This document shows positions 16,423 through 25,793 of a stretch of 64,000 bases of DNA, piece by piece (the first letter of the stretch is position 1; each line of letters begins with the position of its first letter). Position numbers and translations under genes: made by a program. The stretch lies in contig JAFSAU010000016.1 in NCBI GenBank assembly GCA_017442155.1, positions 35,723 to 99,722 on the forward strand, given 5' to 3'. Source of the stretch: Clostridia bacterium (GTDB taxonomy: Bacteria; Bacillota; Clostridia; UMGS1883; UMGS1540). The notes below the pieces were generated by a model that worked only from the letters and a program-made list of their open reading frames with translations, made no database searches and was not told the DNA's origin.

Positions 16423-19416
16423 TTATTGATATCCTAATACCCAGCTGTCAAACCAGCGAAGTCCGGAAAGCATATAGCCAAGCGGTATTTCTGTGCCGGA
16501 TAAAACCGGATAAAAAGCCAGGAACAAAATGGCGGAGACGCCAAGGAAAATACAGACAGCCCGTTTGCCCCAGACGTACTTTTCACAAAGCAGCTTGAAT
16601 CCGTAAACAAGTGCCAGCATAGCAAAAGGAAGACTGGCAAAATAGTGATATATAAAGACCACACGGGAAACGAGAATCCAGGGTGCAAGCTGAGAAAGAT
16701 AACCGATAGAGAGAAAGAACGGCCTGCTTTCTTTGTCCTTACGGTGAATATGCAACACAGCGAGACAAATACATCCGATAATTGCTATAAAGCTTACCCA
16801 CCAGATGGCAGGATTGCCCATACTCACAATGCTGGACACTTGTCCCGTGCCGGACAACGCCTTGTTTCCGTAATACCAGATAGGACGAATCACCAGCGGC
16901 CAGGTGAACCATTTAGAGGAAAAAGGGTGGTCTGCTTTCAGGTCGCTGTGGTAATCGAACATATGCCTTTGGTATCGCCAGAAATTTGTCCACCGACTTT
17001 CTGCACCGTCTGCTACGTGAATAGGGAAATAACTGGCGTAGTAAATCAGGAAAGGTACCAGAATAAAGAATATAACACATAGTGCACAAAGCCAAAGCTC
17101 CCGTCGTCCCAGAGCTTTTATGCGGCGGTAAAGCGCGGTGAAAAACAGTATCGCAAGTCCGGCTCCACCGTAAAAGCCAATCCATTTGGAGGCAATAGCC
17201 AACCCGAAGCATACGCCGGAAAGTGCAAGGTACATGCATGTCTTTTTGAACGAAAGCGTTTCGGCTTTTTCAAAAAAGAGGTACATGAAGAGGTACATCA
17301 GTAAAATAAAGAACACCGGATAGGAATCAATGGTAGAAATGCGGGTCTGCGCCAGATGCATGAAATCAAAGGTCATCAGAAGCATGGCGCAGGAGGCAAA
17401 AAAGGTACTTTTGAAAATCTTTTTGCCAAGCACATACATGAGTGGAAGCATAAGAACACCACAAAGTGTGCCCATAAACCGCCAGCCAAAGGGATTCATC
17501 CCGAAAAGACGGATGCCGATGCCAATGATGTGCTTTCCAAGGGGAGGGTGCGTGTTTTCGTAATGATTTGGTATGTTTTCAATATGCTCAAAAGCCGTTC
17601 GCGCATGGTAAATTTCATCGAAATAGGTGCTGTTTAAATACGTCTGTTCTGCTTGTGCATAGGACTGCTCGTCAAACAGAAAGCTGTCAGAGGTAAGTGG
17701 AAGCTGGGTTCCGGTTTCGTCAAAGAAGGCGGCTTCATACACGTTTCCTTCACCACCGCTGAAACGCACACGGGCATACCGGCCGACAGGGGTTTCGCCA
17801 TGCTGCATTAGAGAATAGCGTGTCCATTTAAAGCAATCGGAGCCTTCAAAGGAAAAGGGCTTACTCCAGGATATACCGTCATCAGAAAATTCAAAATAAA
17901 TGGTGCAGTCGCCAATGCCCTTGTAGACGGTTGCTGCACTGACCGGGACGGATGTTCCGAAATCTGCGATATTATCTGCTCCTGCCGGTGTTTGTGGAGC
18001 AAAGGCATTGCCGAGGTTAAAAAAAGCCAGAACTGTGTACGCAATCGTAACTGTAGCTACGATAATAAAATCGCGTTTCGTAAAGCGACCCGTTTTTTCT
18101 TCGCGCAAAAAGGCAGGAGAAGGAAGAGCAGTATACAGCGAAAGGGCGAGATAAACCATATATAAGTACAGAATCACCGTCAGAAGGGATACGATACTGG
18201 CTGTCGCATCCGGTGCCATAATGTGGTAGACTCCCTGCTGGTGCTGAATATATACATATATTACATTTGTAAAATGAAGTAAGGAAACAAGCCCCGCTGA
18301 CACTAAAATACGCTTATCATTTCTTTGCATATAGGCAAGAAAAAATAGAATGATTGCGGGAAAAAGGTATCGCTCATGCATTTTGCTTCCCAAAACGAAA
18401 ACCCCGAAAATCAAGAGACCTGCTGCGTAAAAGTACCGGGAACGGTCTTTCCCTTTTACAAAAATAAAACTACTGATTCCGATGGCGGCAATAATTCCAA
18501 GCGTTCCCCATGCGACATAGGAGAGACCTGCAAACAAGTTGTTTATAGGCACCCAGTTTGCGCCAAGTAATGTCGAAAGATTAAAGGCGTTTACGGAAGC
18601 ATAAGGGTAGGAAGCCAAAGTTTTCAGGTACAGTGCCGGAATAAAAACCGGCGATTTTCCTGCCGCGAAAGGCAGAACGAGAAGCAGGGCGGTCAGCAGG
18701 AAACCGATAAGTGAAAGAAAAAGCTGTTTCCAAAAATTCTCGATTTTTCTCTTTTCCCATATTGTAAGAAGATAGAGGGGGAAAACCAGAAGAGCCTGAG
18801 GCTTAATTACGACAGCTACAGCCCATAAAATTGCGCTGCGTAAATAGCTTTCCTCCAAAAGACTCAGGAGCGAGAGTATGAGGAAAAGCGTATAAACAGC
18901 ATCCACCTGCCCCCATACAGAGGAATTTACCCAGATGGCCGGATTTGTGGCATACAGTACAGTCAAAAGGACCGGAAGCCGATTGTCTTTCGTTTCCTTA
19001 AAAGTTTTTTTGTACAAAACACCACACATTATACTGTCGCATAGGATGGCGGGCAGCTTGAGAAGCAGGGTGTCAAATCCGGTGGGCATTCCACTGAATA
19101 TCTTGCGGACTACGCCGATAAAATAAAGGAAATAAATATATCCGGGTGGATAGTCACAGAAAACCTCATCGGAATAAAAACTGCCGATTCCCACATTTGC
19201 GGCCCGGTCAGCCCAGCCGCGCCAGCAGCCCATGTCTGTGTGCAGGCCTTCTGTCAGCATTCCGAGCGCAAGCCGAAAGAAGAGGCTGAAAATAAGTATA
19301 TATCTCCACTCTTTTTTAGGTAACTCTGTTAAAGCTTTATTTTGAGCGCGAAGGCACCCGAGCCCAACAAAAAGCAGTATAAGGTATACAGCAGAAATGA
19401 GCAATGTCAAGGCCAT
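16423..19416 (-). CDS. Double GT-C membrane glycosyltransferase (ALG6/8-like plus PMT/GT39 fusion)
   Basis: 997 residues with many membrane helices. The N-terminal half (~1-440) is a GT-C domain with an acidic first-loop motif (HTDMGCWRGWAD) and KMHERYLFPA, as in ALG6/ALG8-type transferases. A short extracellular beta segment (~490-600) follows. The C-terminal half (~600-997) is a PMT/GT39 domain with FDEIYHARTAFEHI and ENTHPPLGKHIIG. GT39 enzymes move mannose or related sugars from polyprenyl phosphate to proteins or lipids outside the membrane. Two catalytic modules in one chain is twice the usual length. AGGAGG precedes the ATG. With the GT2 gene downstream it may glycosylate S-layer proteins or wall polymers (inference). 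Confidence 0.88.
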   Translation of the reverse strand: MALTLLISAVYLILLFVGLGCLRAQNKALTELPKKEWRYILIFSLFFRLALGMLTEGLHTDMGCWRGWADRAANVGIGSFYSDEVFCDYPPGYIYFLYFIGVVRKIFSGMPTGFDTLLLKLPAILCDSIMCGVLYKKTFKETKDNRLPVLLTVLYATNPAIWVNSSVWGQVDAVYTLFLILSLLSLLEESYLRSAILWAVAVVIKPQALLVFPLYLLTIWEKRKIENFWKQLFLSLIGFLLTALLLVLPFAAGKSPVFIPALYLKTLASYPYASVNAFNLSTLLGANWVPINNLFAGLSYVAWGTLGIIAAIGISSFIFVKGKDRSRYFYAAGLLIFGVFVLGSKMHERYLFPAIILFFLAYMQRNDKRILVSAGLVSLLHFTNVIYVYIQHQQGVYHIMAPDATASIVSLLTVILYLYMVYLALSLYTALPSPAFLREEKTGRFTKRDFIIVATVTIAYTVLAFFNLGNAFAPQTPAGADNIADFGTSVPVSAATVYKGIGDCTIYFEFSDDGISWSKPFSFEGSDCFKWTRYSLMQHGETPVGRYARVRFSGGEGNVYEAAFFDETGTQLPLTSDSFLFDEQSYAQAEQTYLNSTYFDEIYHARTAFEHIENIPNHYENTHPPLGKHIIGIGIRLFGMNPFGWRFMGTLCGVLMLPLMYVLGKKIFKSTFFASCAMLLMTFDFMHLAQTRISTIDSYPVFFILLMYLFMYLFFEKAETLSFKKTCMYLALSGVCFGLAIASKWIGFYGGAGLAILFFTALYRRIKALGRRELWLCALCVIFFILVPFLIYYASYFPIHVADGAESRWTNFWRYQRHMFDYHSDLKADHPFSSKWFTWPLVIRPIWYYGNKALSGTGQVSSIVSMGNPAIWWVSFIAIIGCICLAVLHIHRKDKESRPFFLSIGYLSQLAPWILVSRVVFIYHYFASLPFAMLALVYGFKLLCEKYVWGKRAVCIFLGVSAILFLAFYPVLSGTEIPLGYMLSGLRWFDSWVLGYQ

Positions 19417-19436
19417 ATTTCTTTCCTCCTATACAT

Positions 19437-19465
19437 AGTATACCACAAAATATGGAAAATGAAAA
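19437..19465 (-). promoter_or_regulatory. Extended -10 promoter of the glycosyltransferase operon
   Basis: On the minus strand TATACT preceded by TGTGG (extended -10), with a weak TTTTCA -35 at 17 bases. It ends about 20 bases before the start of the 997-residue glycosyltransferase. Confidence 0.6.
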
Positions 19466-19568
19466 GTGTTTTTTCAGAAAAGAAATATATTTTTTTGAAT
19501 ATATTTTATATACTTTCATATCACGGGAATGAGCAGGGAGGTGTTCCTTGAAAAAATGCAATTTAAGG

Positions 19569-19597
19569 TTGACAGTATGAAGAATTTTTGTTATTAT
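19569..19597 (+). promoter_or_regulatory. Sigma-A promoter for the isomerase gene at 19629
   Basis: TTGACA, a 17-base spacer and TATTAT, ending 31 bases before the ATG. Confidence 0.75.
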
Positions 19598-19628
19598 CTA
19601 TGTAGGTTCGATTGGAGGGAAGTTTTGT

Positions 19629-20426
19629 ATGAAGCTGGCAATTTTTTATCACCATATTTGTAAAGCGGCGGAGGAAACAGGGAGGTCTATTCCCGAAATT
19701 CTGCATGAAATGAAAGAAGAGGGGATAGAGGGGATAGAATTTAACATTCTGGACGCCAGGGAGCCCGTTCTTTCGTTTTTGAAAAATGAAGGTCTTGCCG
19801 TTTCCTCGATTTATGCGTATGTTCCGGTGTATAATGGAGACGCGGAGGAGGGCTTTGCACTGGTGGATAGAGCCTGTGCAGTCGGGTGTAAAACCGTTAT
19901 GGTTGTGCCGGGTAAAATACCGGAGGATATGGAAAAAGCAGAAGCTTTGAAGCATAGCATGGAGCCTCTTCGCAGGATTGCAGAATACGGTGCACAAAGA
20001 GGGGTTACGGTTACGGTGGAAGACTATGACGGGAAACGTCCGCTTTTCAGCACGAGCGAAGATATGCTATTTTTCGGAAATGAACTACCGGAATTGTTTT
20101 ATACATATGATTCCGGCAACTTCTACACAGTGGAAGATCCACTTTCTGCTTTTGAAGCCCTGAAGCAAAAAATCCGTCATGTACATTTGAAGGATATTTC
20201 GCATACTGCAATTGAAGGTTGTGCTGATGCAAGACAGCTCAGAAGCGGAGACATGGTCTACGACGTCCCTTTTGGATACGGCGAACTTCCTTGTGCGGAA
20301 ATTCTGAAGCGGCTTCGGGAGATTGGGTATAAGGGGTATATTTGCCTGGAACATAATGCTATTGCGATGATGAATGCCAATCTTTTGGCTGTCCGCTGGA
20401 CAAAAAACATTGACCAAAACCTATAG
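19629..20426 (+). CDS. Xylose-isomerase-like TIM-barrel sugar isomerase/epimerase
   Basis: 265 residues, single AP-endonuclease-2/xylose-isomerase-like barrel. Metal-ligand positions of the family are visible: Glu in VTVEDYDG, Asp in FYTYDSGNF, His in RHVHLKD and Glu in ICLEHN. No signal peptide, so cytoplasmic. Family members isomerise or epimerise sugars, inositols and their derivatives; the substrate cannot be read off. TTGGAGGGAAG precedes the ATG. A second, distinct barrel of the same superfamily (20508) and an NAD-dependent sugar dehydrogenase (21352) follow on the same strand, as in inositol- or sugar-acid-type catabolic operons. Confidence 0.85.
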   Translation: MKLAIFYHHICKAAEETGRSIPEILHEMKEEGIEGIEFNILDAREPVLSFLKNEGLAVSSIYAYVPVYNGDAEEGFALVDRACAVGCKTVMVVPGKIPEDMEKAEALKHSMEPLRRIAEYGAQRGVTVTVEDYDGKRPLFSTSEDMLFFGNELPELFYTYDSGNFYTVEDPLSAFEALKQKIRHVHLKDISHTAIEGCADARQLRSGDMVYDVPFGYGELPCAEILKRLREIGYKGYICLEHNAIAMMNANLLAVRWTKNIDQNL

Positions 20427-20445
20427 AAATTTGACCGAATACCAC

Positions 20446-20475
20446 TTGACAGCAACTCTTGGAGTATTATATAAT
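20446..20475 (+). promoter_or_regulatory. Consensus sigma-A promoter with palindromic operator
   Basis: TTGACA (20446-20451), 18 bases, TATAAT (20470-20475). The -10 sits inside a perfect 18-bp palindrome, GAGTATTATATAATACTC (20462-20479), a strong candidate operator where a dimeric repressor would block polymerase. It controls the gene at 20508 and probably 21352. Confidence 0.8.
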
Positions 20476-20507
20476 ACTCTATAATAAAATACGGAGGTAT
20501 AGAAATA

Positions 20508-21341
20508 ATGTATAATAACAGAATCGGTGTGATTTTTTCCATGAAGCGACTTTTGGAGGAAGGACCGGACGTGCTTTTTGATCTGGGGATTTCCTGCATT
20601 CAGCTGAATGGAAATGTCACAATGGGGTTTACAGAGGAAAATGCTGAAAAAATTCTGTCTATGCTGGATGGGAAAATTGCGATTTCTTCCTTCTGGTGCG
20701 GCTGGACTCCACCTACGATGTGGAACTTTGAGGATGGGCCGTATGTGCTTGGTCTTGTGCCTGATGCGTACCGTGCAGAGCGACTTGTCCAGCTGAAATC
20801 CGGTGCGGATTTTGCTAAGCGTCTGGGGTCTCCGAACCTTGTAACGCATGTGGGCTTTCTGCCTGAGCAAGCTGAAACCGTAGAATACCGTGGTGTACTG
20901 GGGGCTGTTCGTGAGCTTGCAGGATACTGCCGTAAAATCGGCATTGATTTTAATTTTGAAACCGGGCAGGAAACGCCTGTAACGCTCATGCGTACGATTC
21001 ATGATATCGGGTATGAAAATATGGGAGTTAATCTTGATCCCGCAAACCTGATTATGTATGGGAAGGGAAATCCCGTGGATGCTCTGGATATTTTCGGAGA
21101 CAGAATCCGGGGCGTACATATTAAGGACGGCGATTATCCGACGCCGCCGTTCCGTGCGCTTGGGAAAGAGCGTGTGGTTGGTGAGGGTACTGTAAATTAT
21201 CCCGTTTTCCTTCCTAAGCTTCTTAAAAATGGTTACAAGGGAGACCTTTATATTGAACGGGAGATTTCAGGAGAACAGCAGCTTGCTGATATCAGAAAGA
21301 CCATTTCCTATATCAACGCATTGATGGAAACTGCAGAATAA
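20508..21341 (+). CDS. Sugar phosphate isomerase/epimerase family protein
   Basis: 277 residues, xylose-isomerase-like TIM barrel. Likely metal ligands: Glu in NFETGQETP, Asp in GVNLDPANL, His in RGVHIKDGD and Glu in LYIEREIS. ACGGAGGTAT lies 9 bases before the ATG. It is followed after 10 bases by a Gfo/Idh/MocA oxidoreductase, so the two form an operon. The pair resembles catabolic modules in which a dehydrogenase makes a keto-sugar that the isomerase converts, but the substrate is unknown. Its own promoter and palindromic operator imply regulation separate from the neighbouring isomerase at 19629. Confidence 0.86.
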   Translation: MYNNRIGVIFSMKRLLEEGPDVLFDLGISCIQLNGNVTMGFTEENAEKILSMLDGKIAISSFWCGWTPPTMWNFEDGPYVLGLVPDAYRAERLVQLKSGADFAKRLGSPNLVTHVGFLPEQAETVEYRGVLGAVRELAGYCRKIGIDFNFETGQETPVTLMRTIHDIGYENMGVNLDPANLIMYGKGNPVDALDIFGDRIRGVHIKDGDYPTPPFRALGKERVVGEGTVNYPVFLPKLLKNGYKGDLYIEREISGEQQLADIRKTISYINALMETAE

Positions 21342-21351
21342 GGAGAACGAT

Positions 21352-22350
21352 ATGCTTACTGTTGCACTTATCGGACTGGGCGGCATGGGGCTTATGCACT
21401 ACTGCTGTTATCTGGAAATGAAGGATAAAGTGAAAATTGTTGCCATAGCGGAAGGAAATACGGAAAAAGCTGCACCTTTTGCAGAAAAGGTCGGGGCAAA
21501 GCTGTATGCGGATGCGGAGGAACTTTTTAAAGAGGAAAAGCCGGATATCATTGATATCTGTCTGCCGACATTTCTTCATGCACGCTTTGCGGCAAAGGCT
21601 ATGGAAAACGGAGCGGCTGTATTTGTTGAAAAGCCGGTGGCTCTCACAGCGGAAGAAGCTGAAATGCTTCTGGACGTACAGAAAAAAACGGGTGCAAAGG
21701 TTCAGGTGGGTCAGGTGGTCCGCTTTATGCGGGCATATCGCTATCTGAAAAACCTGGTGAAAGAAAAAACGTATGGCCGTGTTCTTTCCGGCACGTTCCG
21801 CCGTCTCTCTTTCCGTCCCCGATGGGCGGGCGGTAATCTCTGCGACTACAGAAAAAGCGGTACGGTAGCCCTTGATATGCACATTCATGATATTGATTAT
21901 ATCCGATATCTTATGGAAGGCGATCCGGACAAGATTGAAGCCGCCGCTGTCCGGGATAAGGAGGGTGTTATTCAGCAGATTTTTGCTACATATTCTTACG
22001 GGGATGCGGTGATTACAGCAGAAGGCGGATGGGATTATCCGGATTGCTTCCCCTTTGAGGCCGGATACAGGGTAAAGCTGGAGGATGCCACGGTTGTGTT
22101 TGATGGTGAAGTCAGGGTTTATCCTGAAGAAGGTACGATGTTTATTCCTGAACTTCCTCCGGAGTTCCAGGGAAAAGCGGATGTCGGTATTAATATCAGC
22201 GATATGGGTGCCTACTATGAAGAACTGAAGTATTTTGTAGATGAAATTGTCGACGGAAACGGGGAGGAAATTGCACCCCTTTCTGAGGCTGTAAAATCCG
22301 CGCAGATCGCGTGGCGACAGATTGATATGGTCGGCGGCATGAAAATTTAA
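21352..22350 (+). CDS. Gfo/Idh/MocA-family NAD(P)-dependent oxidoreductase
   Basis: 332 residues. N-terminal Rossmann fold (VALIGLGGMGLMHYCCYLEM), the family EKPVALT motif (Lys for catalysis) near residue 103, and DMHIHDIDYIRYL in the C-terminal substrate domain, whose His is the usual general acid/base. Members oxidise sugars, inositols or amino-sugar derivatives in the cytoplasm. Starts 10 bases after the isomerase gene with AAGGAG. Followed by a weak hairpin terminator. Confidence 0.92.
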   Translation: MLTVALIGLGGMGLMHYCCYLEMKDKVKIVAIAEGNTEKAAPFAEKVGAKLYADAEELFKEEKPDIIDICLPTFLHARFAAKAMENGAAVFVEKPVALTAEEAEMLLDVQKKTGAKVQVGQVVRFMRAYRYLKNLVKEKTYGRVLSGTFRRLSFRPRWAGGNLCDYRKSGTVALDMHIHDIDYIRYLMEGDPDKIEAAAVRDKEGVIQQIFATYSYGDAVITAEGGWDYPDCFPFEAGYRVKLEDATVVFDGEVRVYPEEGTMFIPELPPEFQGKADVGINISDMGAYYEELKYFVDEIVDGNGEEIAPLSEAVKSAQIAWRQIDMVGGMKI

Positions 22351-22360
22351 ATTACAGTTG

Positions 22361-22388
22361 AAACCCACCTGAAAACGGTGGGTTTATC
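22361..22388 (+). terminator. Weak terminator after the oxidoreductase gene
   Basis: AAACCCACC pairs with GGTGGGTTT around a 7-base loop; only a short T run follows. Read-through into rnhB is possible. Confidence 0.55.
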
Positions 22389-22409
22389 TGGAGCAGAAAA
22401 GGAATTAGT

Positions 22410-23030
22410 ATGGACGAAATACAGAGACTTACAGAAATGCGAAAATACGAGGACGCACTCATGGCAAACGGATATCCGGTCATTGCAGGCGTGGACGAAG
22501 CGGGACGCGGTCCGCTGGCGGGAGACGTATTTGCAGCCGCGGTGATTCTGCCGCCGGATTTTCTGCCCGAGGGGCTTAACGATTCAAAAAAAATTTCGGA
22601 GAAAAAAAGAGAAAAACTGTTTGATTTGATTACGGAAAATGCGGTAGCATATGCTATCGGACGCGCTTCTGCAGAAGAAATTGACGATATCAATATACTG
22701 CAGGCCACCTATGAAGCCATGCGCCGCGCAGTGTCAGGGCTTTCCGTAGTGCCCGACTATGTGCTGATTGACGGCAACCCTGTCCGGGATATGCCTTTTC
22801 TGCACGCCTCCATCGTAAAGGGGGACAGTCTGTCTCTCTCTATTGCTGCGGCTTCTGTTATTGCAAAGGTTTCCAGGGACAGATATATGCTGGAAATGGA
22901 CGAACAATATCCGGGCTACGGCTTTGCGGTACATAAAGGCTACGGCACAAAGGCGCACAAGGAAGCTGTCTGGGAGAAAGGTCCGTGTCCCATTCACCGG
23001 CAAAGCTTTTTGAAGAAGTGGTACAAATGA
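22410..23030 (+). CDS. rnhB: Ribonuclease HII
   Basis: 206 residues. Hallmarks: [13 protein letters not shown] (catalytic Asp-Glu), [20 protein letters not shown] and [12 protein letters not shown]. RNase HII nicks RNA in DNA-RNA hybrids and at single misincorporated ribonucleotides. Length is normal. It overlaps yraN by four bases (ATGA), a common bacterial pairing. Confidence 0.98.
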   Translation: MDEIQRLTEMRKYEDALMANGYPVIAGVDEAGRGPLAGDVFAAAVILPPDFLPEGLNDSKKISEKKREKLFDLITENAVAYAIGRASAEEIDDINILQATYEAMRRAVSGLSVVPDYVLIDGNPVRDMPFLHASIVKGDSLSLSIAAASVIAKVSRDRYMLEMDEQYPGYGFAVHKGYGTKAHKEAVWEKGPCPIHRQSFLKKWYK

Positions 23031-23380
23031 GAGAACGGGGCTTTAAGGCAGAGGATTTCGCCGTAAGACATCTCAAAAAGATGGGATACAAAATTATAAC
23101 GCGGAATTTTTCGTGCCGCTGGGGTGAAATTGACATTATCGCCCAAAAGGGTGAATATACTGTTTTTGCCGAGGTTAAGCTTCGGAAAAACGATTCCTTT
23201 GGTGGAGGAGCAGCCGCAGTAGACCGCAGAAAGCAGGAACGTATCAAAAAAACAGCTTCCTTGTATCTTTCTACGCTTGAAACGGAGCCGCCCGTGCGTT
23301 TTGATGTTGTTATCATTACTGCAGAGGGAGAAAAATTCAAAAAAGAAAATGTGGAGATAATTGAAAATGCATTTTACTGA
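23027..23380 (+). CDS. yraN: YraN family (UPF0102) nuclease-like protein
   Basis: 117 residues from ATG 23027, chosen because the ATGA overlaps the rnhB stop and upstream residues are not family-like. Holliday-junction-resolvase-like fold with [17 protein letters not shown], then [13 protein letters not shown] (Glu-x-Asp) and FAEVKLRK (Glu-x-Lys), matching the PD-(D/E)xK core. Exact function in cells is unsettled. The context next to rnhB fits nucleic-acid maintenance. Confidence 0.94.
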   Translation: MRERGFKAEDFAVRHLKKMGYKIITRNFSCRWGEIDIIAQKGEYTVFAEVKLRKNDSFGGGAAAVDRRKQERIKKTASLYLSTLETEPPVRFDVVIITAEGEKFKKENVEIIENAFY

Positions 23381-24290
23381 TTTAGAAATTTTTGATGCAC
23401 ATTGCGATCTGCCGGGGAGACTCTATGACGGTGCGGACCCCAAAGACCCCGGACTTCACTTTTCACTCGTATCCGCAAAGAAATACGCACGCTACATACA
23501 AAGTATGGCCTTTTGCATTATTGACAAACGCAGAGAACACCCGTTTTCTGTGACTTTGCAGGGAATTGAATCGCTTAGGATGTCTTTTCCTGATTTGCCC
23601 CTTATTACGTCAAAAAGCTCTCTTTTGGAGCATCGGCAGGGCACAGCCCTTCTTCTTGCGGTTGAGGGTGGAGAAGCCATTGAGGGCTCACTGGATTTTC
23701 TTCGCGTTTTATTTCAGAAAGGCGTTCGTCTGATGACTCTTACATGGAATAACATAAATGAGATTGCAGATGCAGCAGCGGAACGAAAAATACCGGGCGG
23801 TCTCACCTCGTTCGGTCGTGAGGTAGTGAAGGAAATGGAGCGTTTGGGGATGGCTGTCGATGTTTCTCATATTTCCGAAAAAGGTTTCTGGGACGTACTG
23901 GATGTGGCAGAGAAACCCGTAATAGCTTCCCATTCCTGCGCGATGCAGCTTTGTACGCATCCCCGAAATCTGACAGACAGCCAGTTTGAGGCACTTTGTA
24001 AAAACGGCGGCATCGTAGGGGTGAATTTTTACCCGGTGTTTCTCGGTGATACAACAATTGATTCTATTTTACGCCATTTTTGTCACTTCTTATCGCTTGG
24101 TGGCGAGAATCATATCGGATTCGGCAGTGATTTTGACGGGATTAGTCAGTTGCCGCAAGGTATTAGCGGAGCTTCCGATTTTGATAAAATCATAAATGCA
24201 CTTTTGCGGGAAAATATTTCCGAGGAAATAGTCCGAAAAATCGCATATAAAAATTTGGAAAATTATTTTCTGAAAGTTCTCCCGGGTTAG
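23367..24290 (+). CDS. Membrane dipeptidase (renal dipeptidase family, M19)
   Basis: About 307 residues from ATG 23367 (GGAG 11 bases upstream; a TTG at 23361 is the alternative). Zinc ligands of the family are visible: FDAHCDLPG (His-x-Asp), the bridging Glu in LAVEGGEAIEG, and His in VDVSHISEKGF and ASHSCAM. IGFGSDFDGI is the substrate-loop motif. No signal peptide, so cytoplasmic. Bacterial members cleave dipeptides, including those with D-residues. It overlaps yraN by 14 bases and ends the operon before a bidirectional terminator. Confidence 0.93.
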   Translation: MHFTDLEIFDAHCDLPGRLYDGADPKDPGLHFSLVSAKKYARYIQSMAFCIIDKRREHPFSVTLQGIESLRMSFPDLPLITSKSSLLEHRQGTALLLAVEGGEAIEGSLDFLRVLFQKGVRLMTLTWNNINEIADAAAERKIPGGLTSFGREVVKEMERLGMAVDVSHISEKGFWDVLDVAEKPVIASHSCAMQLCTHPRNLTDSQFEALCKNGGIVGVNFYPVFLGDTTIDSILRHFCHFLSLGGENHIGFGSDFDGISQLPQGISGASDFDKIINALLRENISEEIVRKIAYKNLENYFLKVLPG

Positions 24291-24307
24291 AATTATCTCT
24301 CTTATGC

Positions 24308-24336
24308 AAAAAGCCCTTCTTGCGAAAGGCTTTTTT
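24308..24336. terminator. Bidirectional terminator between convergent genes
   Basis: AAAAAGCC pairs with GGCTTTTT, with T runs on both strands. It separates the dipeptidase (+) from the GH4 gene (-). Confidence 0.85.
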
Positions 24337-24341
24337 ATCAT

Positions 24342-25703
24342 TTAACGAAAATATTCTGACAGATACGGTTTTGTGTTTTCCACCATTTTGTCAAACAGCT
24401 TCCGGGCATCGGAGGTGGGAATGGTTACAAGCGCATCCTTGCAGAACGCAAGGAAAGCAAGCTCTAAATCACGATTTTGCGCCGCATCACCAATTATTTG
24501 TTGTTCTGCCACAATGGGTGCAATCAAAGCGTAGAGGGAAGCGGGAAGCGCACCGGTCTGCAAAGGTGTCACCGTATTTGCACAAAAATGTGCGTTGGTT
24601 TCTACCACAGCCCCAAGCGGAAGATTTGGAATCTGCCCATAGTTAGGCAGATTTACATTGGTCACGATATCCCCAAGACCAAGAAGTGCTTTCATCTGAA
24701 GAACCCCTTCTTCGCCGGAAGGCGTCATTTCAAAGGGAAGTGTTCCGTCCAGTAAATCCTGGCTTTTTTTAAGTCGTTCCGCAAGGTCTTTCTTGCGGTT
24801 TGATACCAGCTTCAGATAAATATTGAATCCTTTACGTGTAGCATCGCTGTTCAGATACCAATCCCCCGGGCAAAACTCCACAAGATGGCTGTCGCCGGCG
24901 GCAGCAATATAGCCGTAGCGTCGGTAAAGGTCCAGCTTTATACTTGCATCGGCCGTGTTCCAGATGGGCTTTCCGTCCCCCAAAGGTTCAAAAAGCTTTG
25001 GATAAAGAGGGAAGAGGTCAATGTTTTTGTACTGGGCACGTGTAACCCAGGTGAAATGGTTAATGCCGGTAATATGTAATTTTATATCGCTTCTTTTTAT
25101 GTCTGTAATACCCTCTGCTTTTTTCAGGTAGTTCATAAAAGCCGTCTGCGTTGTAAATACCTCATGACAGCAACCGAATGCCTTGATGCGGGGGAATGCA
25201 CGGTAGAGGGCGTCGGTACAAAGCGTCATGGGGTTTGTGTAACTGATAACCCAGGCATCAGGGCAGAAGTCCCGGATGGCGTGAGCAATTTTTTCATACA
25301 TGGGAATTGTGCGGAGTGCGCGAAGAATACCGCCGGGTCCCACTGTGTCACCCACGGACTGATAAATGCCGTAAGACTCCGGTGTATGCACATCGGATTG
25401 CATTTCGTCAAAGGTTCCAGGCAAAATGGAAATAACAACAAAATCAGCACCCGTCAGCGCATCCGAAAGTTTTTCATGCGCTTTATATTTCCAGGGGCTG
25501 GCATCGGGGAAATCCCGACAGATTCTGTTTCCGATTTCTGCGTTATTTTCCGCTGCATCCATGCAGGTGTCATAGAGAGCCACTGTGCCGCAGAAGCTTT
25601 TTTCCAGTGCCAGATCGCTCATCAGCTTCCAGGCCCAGCCGCGTGAGCCGCCGCCTATATAGGCAATTTTCACATCAAGTGCCTTGTTTTCATCGTAATA
25701 CAT
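24342..25703 (-). CDS. GH4 family glycosidase, LplD-like (putative alpha-galacturonidase)
   Basis: 453 residues from ATG 25703 (AGAGGTG upstream; the in-frame ATG at 25736 overlaps the promoter). GH4 enzymes use NAD+ and a divalent metal. Visible here: IAYIGGGSRGWAWKL at the N-terminus (NAD loop), ISYTNPMT, the metal-binding Cys-His in GCCHEVF, and GINHFTW. The wording GGGSRGW...LMSDLALE matches the LplD branch, which cleaves alpha-galacturonides, rather than the 6-phospho-glucosidase branch. Cytoplasmic. An MFS transporter lies immediately upstream on the same strand and could import the oligosaccharide. Pectin-fragment use is inferred. Confidence 0.88.
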   Translation of the reverse strand: MYYDENKALDVKIAYIGGGSRGWAWKLMSDLALEKSFCGTVALYDTCMDAAENNAEIGNRICRDFPDASPWKYKAHEKLSDALTGADFVVISILPGTFDEMQSDVHTPESYGIYQSVGDTVGPGGILRALRTIPMYEKIAHAIRDFCPDAWVISYTNPMTLCTDALYRAFPRIKAFGCCHEVFTTQTAFMNYLKKAEGITDIKRSDIKLHITGINHFTWVTRAQYKNIDLFPLYPKLFEPLGDGKPIWNTADASIKLDLYRRYGYIAAAGDSHLVEFCPGDWYLNSDATRKGFNIYLKLVSNRKKDLAERLKKSQDLLDGTLPFEMTPSGEEGVLQMKALLGLGDIVTNVNLPNYGQIPNLPLGAVVETNAHFCANTVTPLQTGALPASLYALIAPIVAEQQIIGDAAQNRDLELAFLAFCKDALVTIPTSDARKLFDKMVENTKPYLSEYFR

Positions 25704-25726
25704 ACATACACCTCTTTCGTATTCTA

Positions 25727-25732
25727 ATGATA
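25727..25732 (-). promoter_or_regulatory. Possible extended -10 upstream of the GH4 gene
   Basis: On the minus strand TATCAT is preceded by TTTTGTGG, the same eight bases that precede the -10 at 19437. No good -35 is seen. Confidence 0.4.
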
Positions 25733-25793
25733 CCACAAAAGAAACGTGAAATCTACCGAAACATTATCTAAATATTTTGAAATTACAGAAATT

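Noticed and set aside
21313..22368. 351-residue minus-strand open frame
   Set aside because: It is antisense to the Gfo/Idh/MocA oxidoreductase and shows no family motif; a shadow of codon bias.
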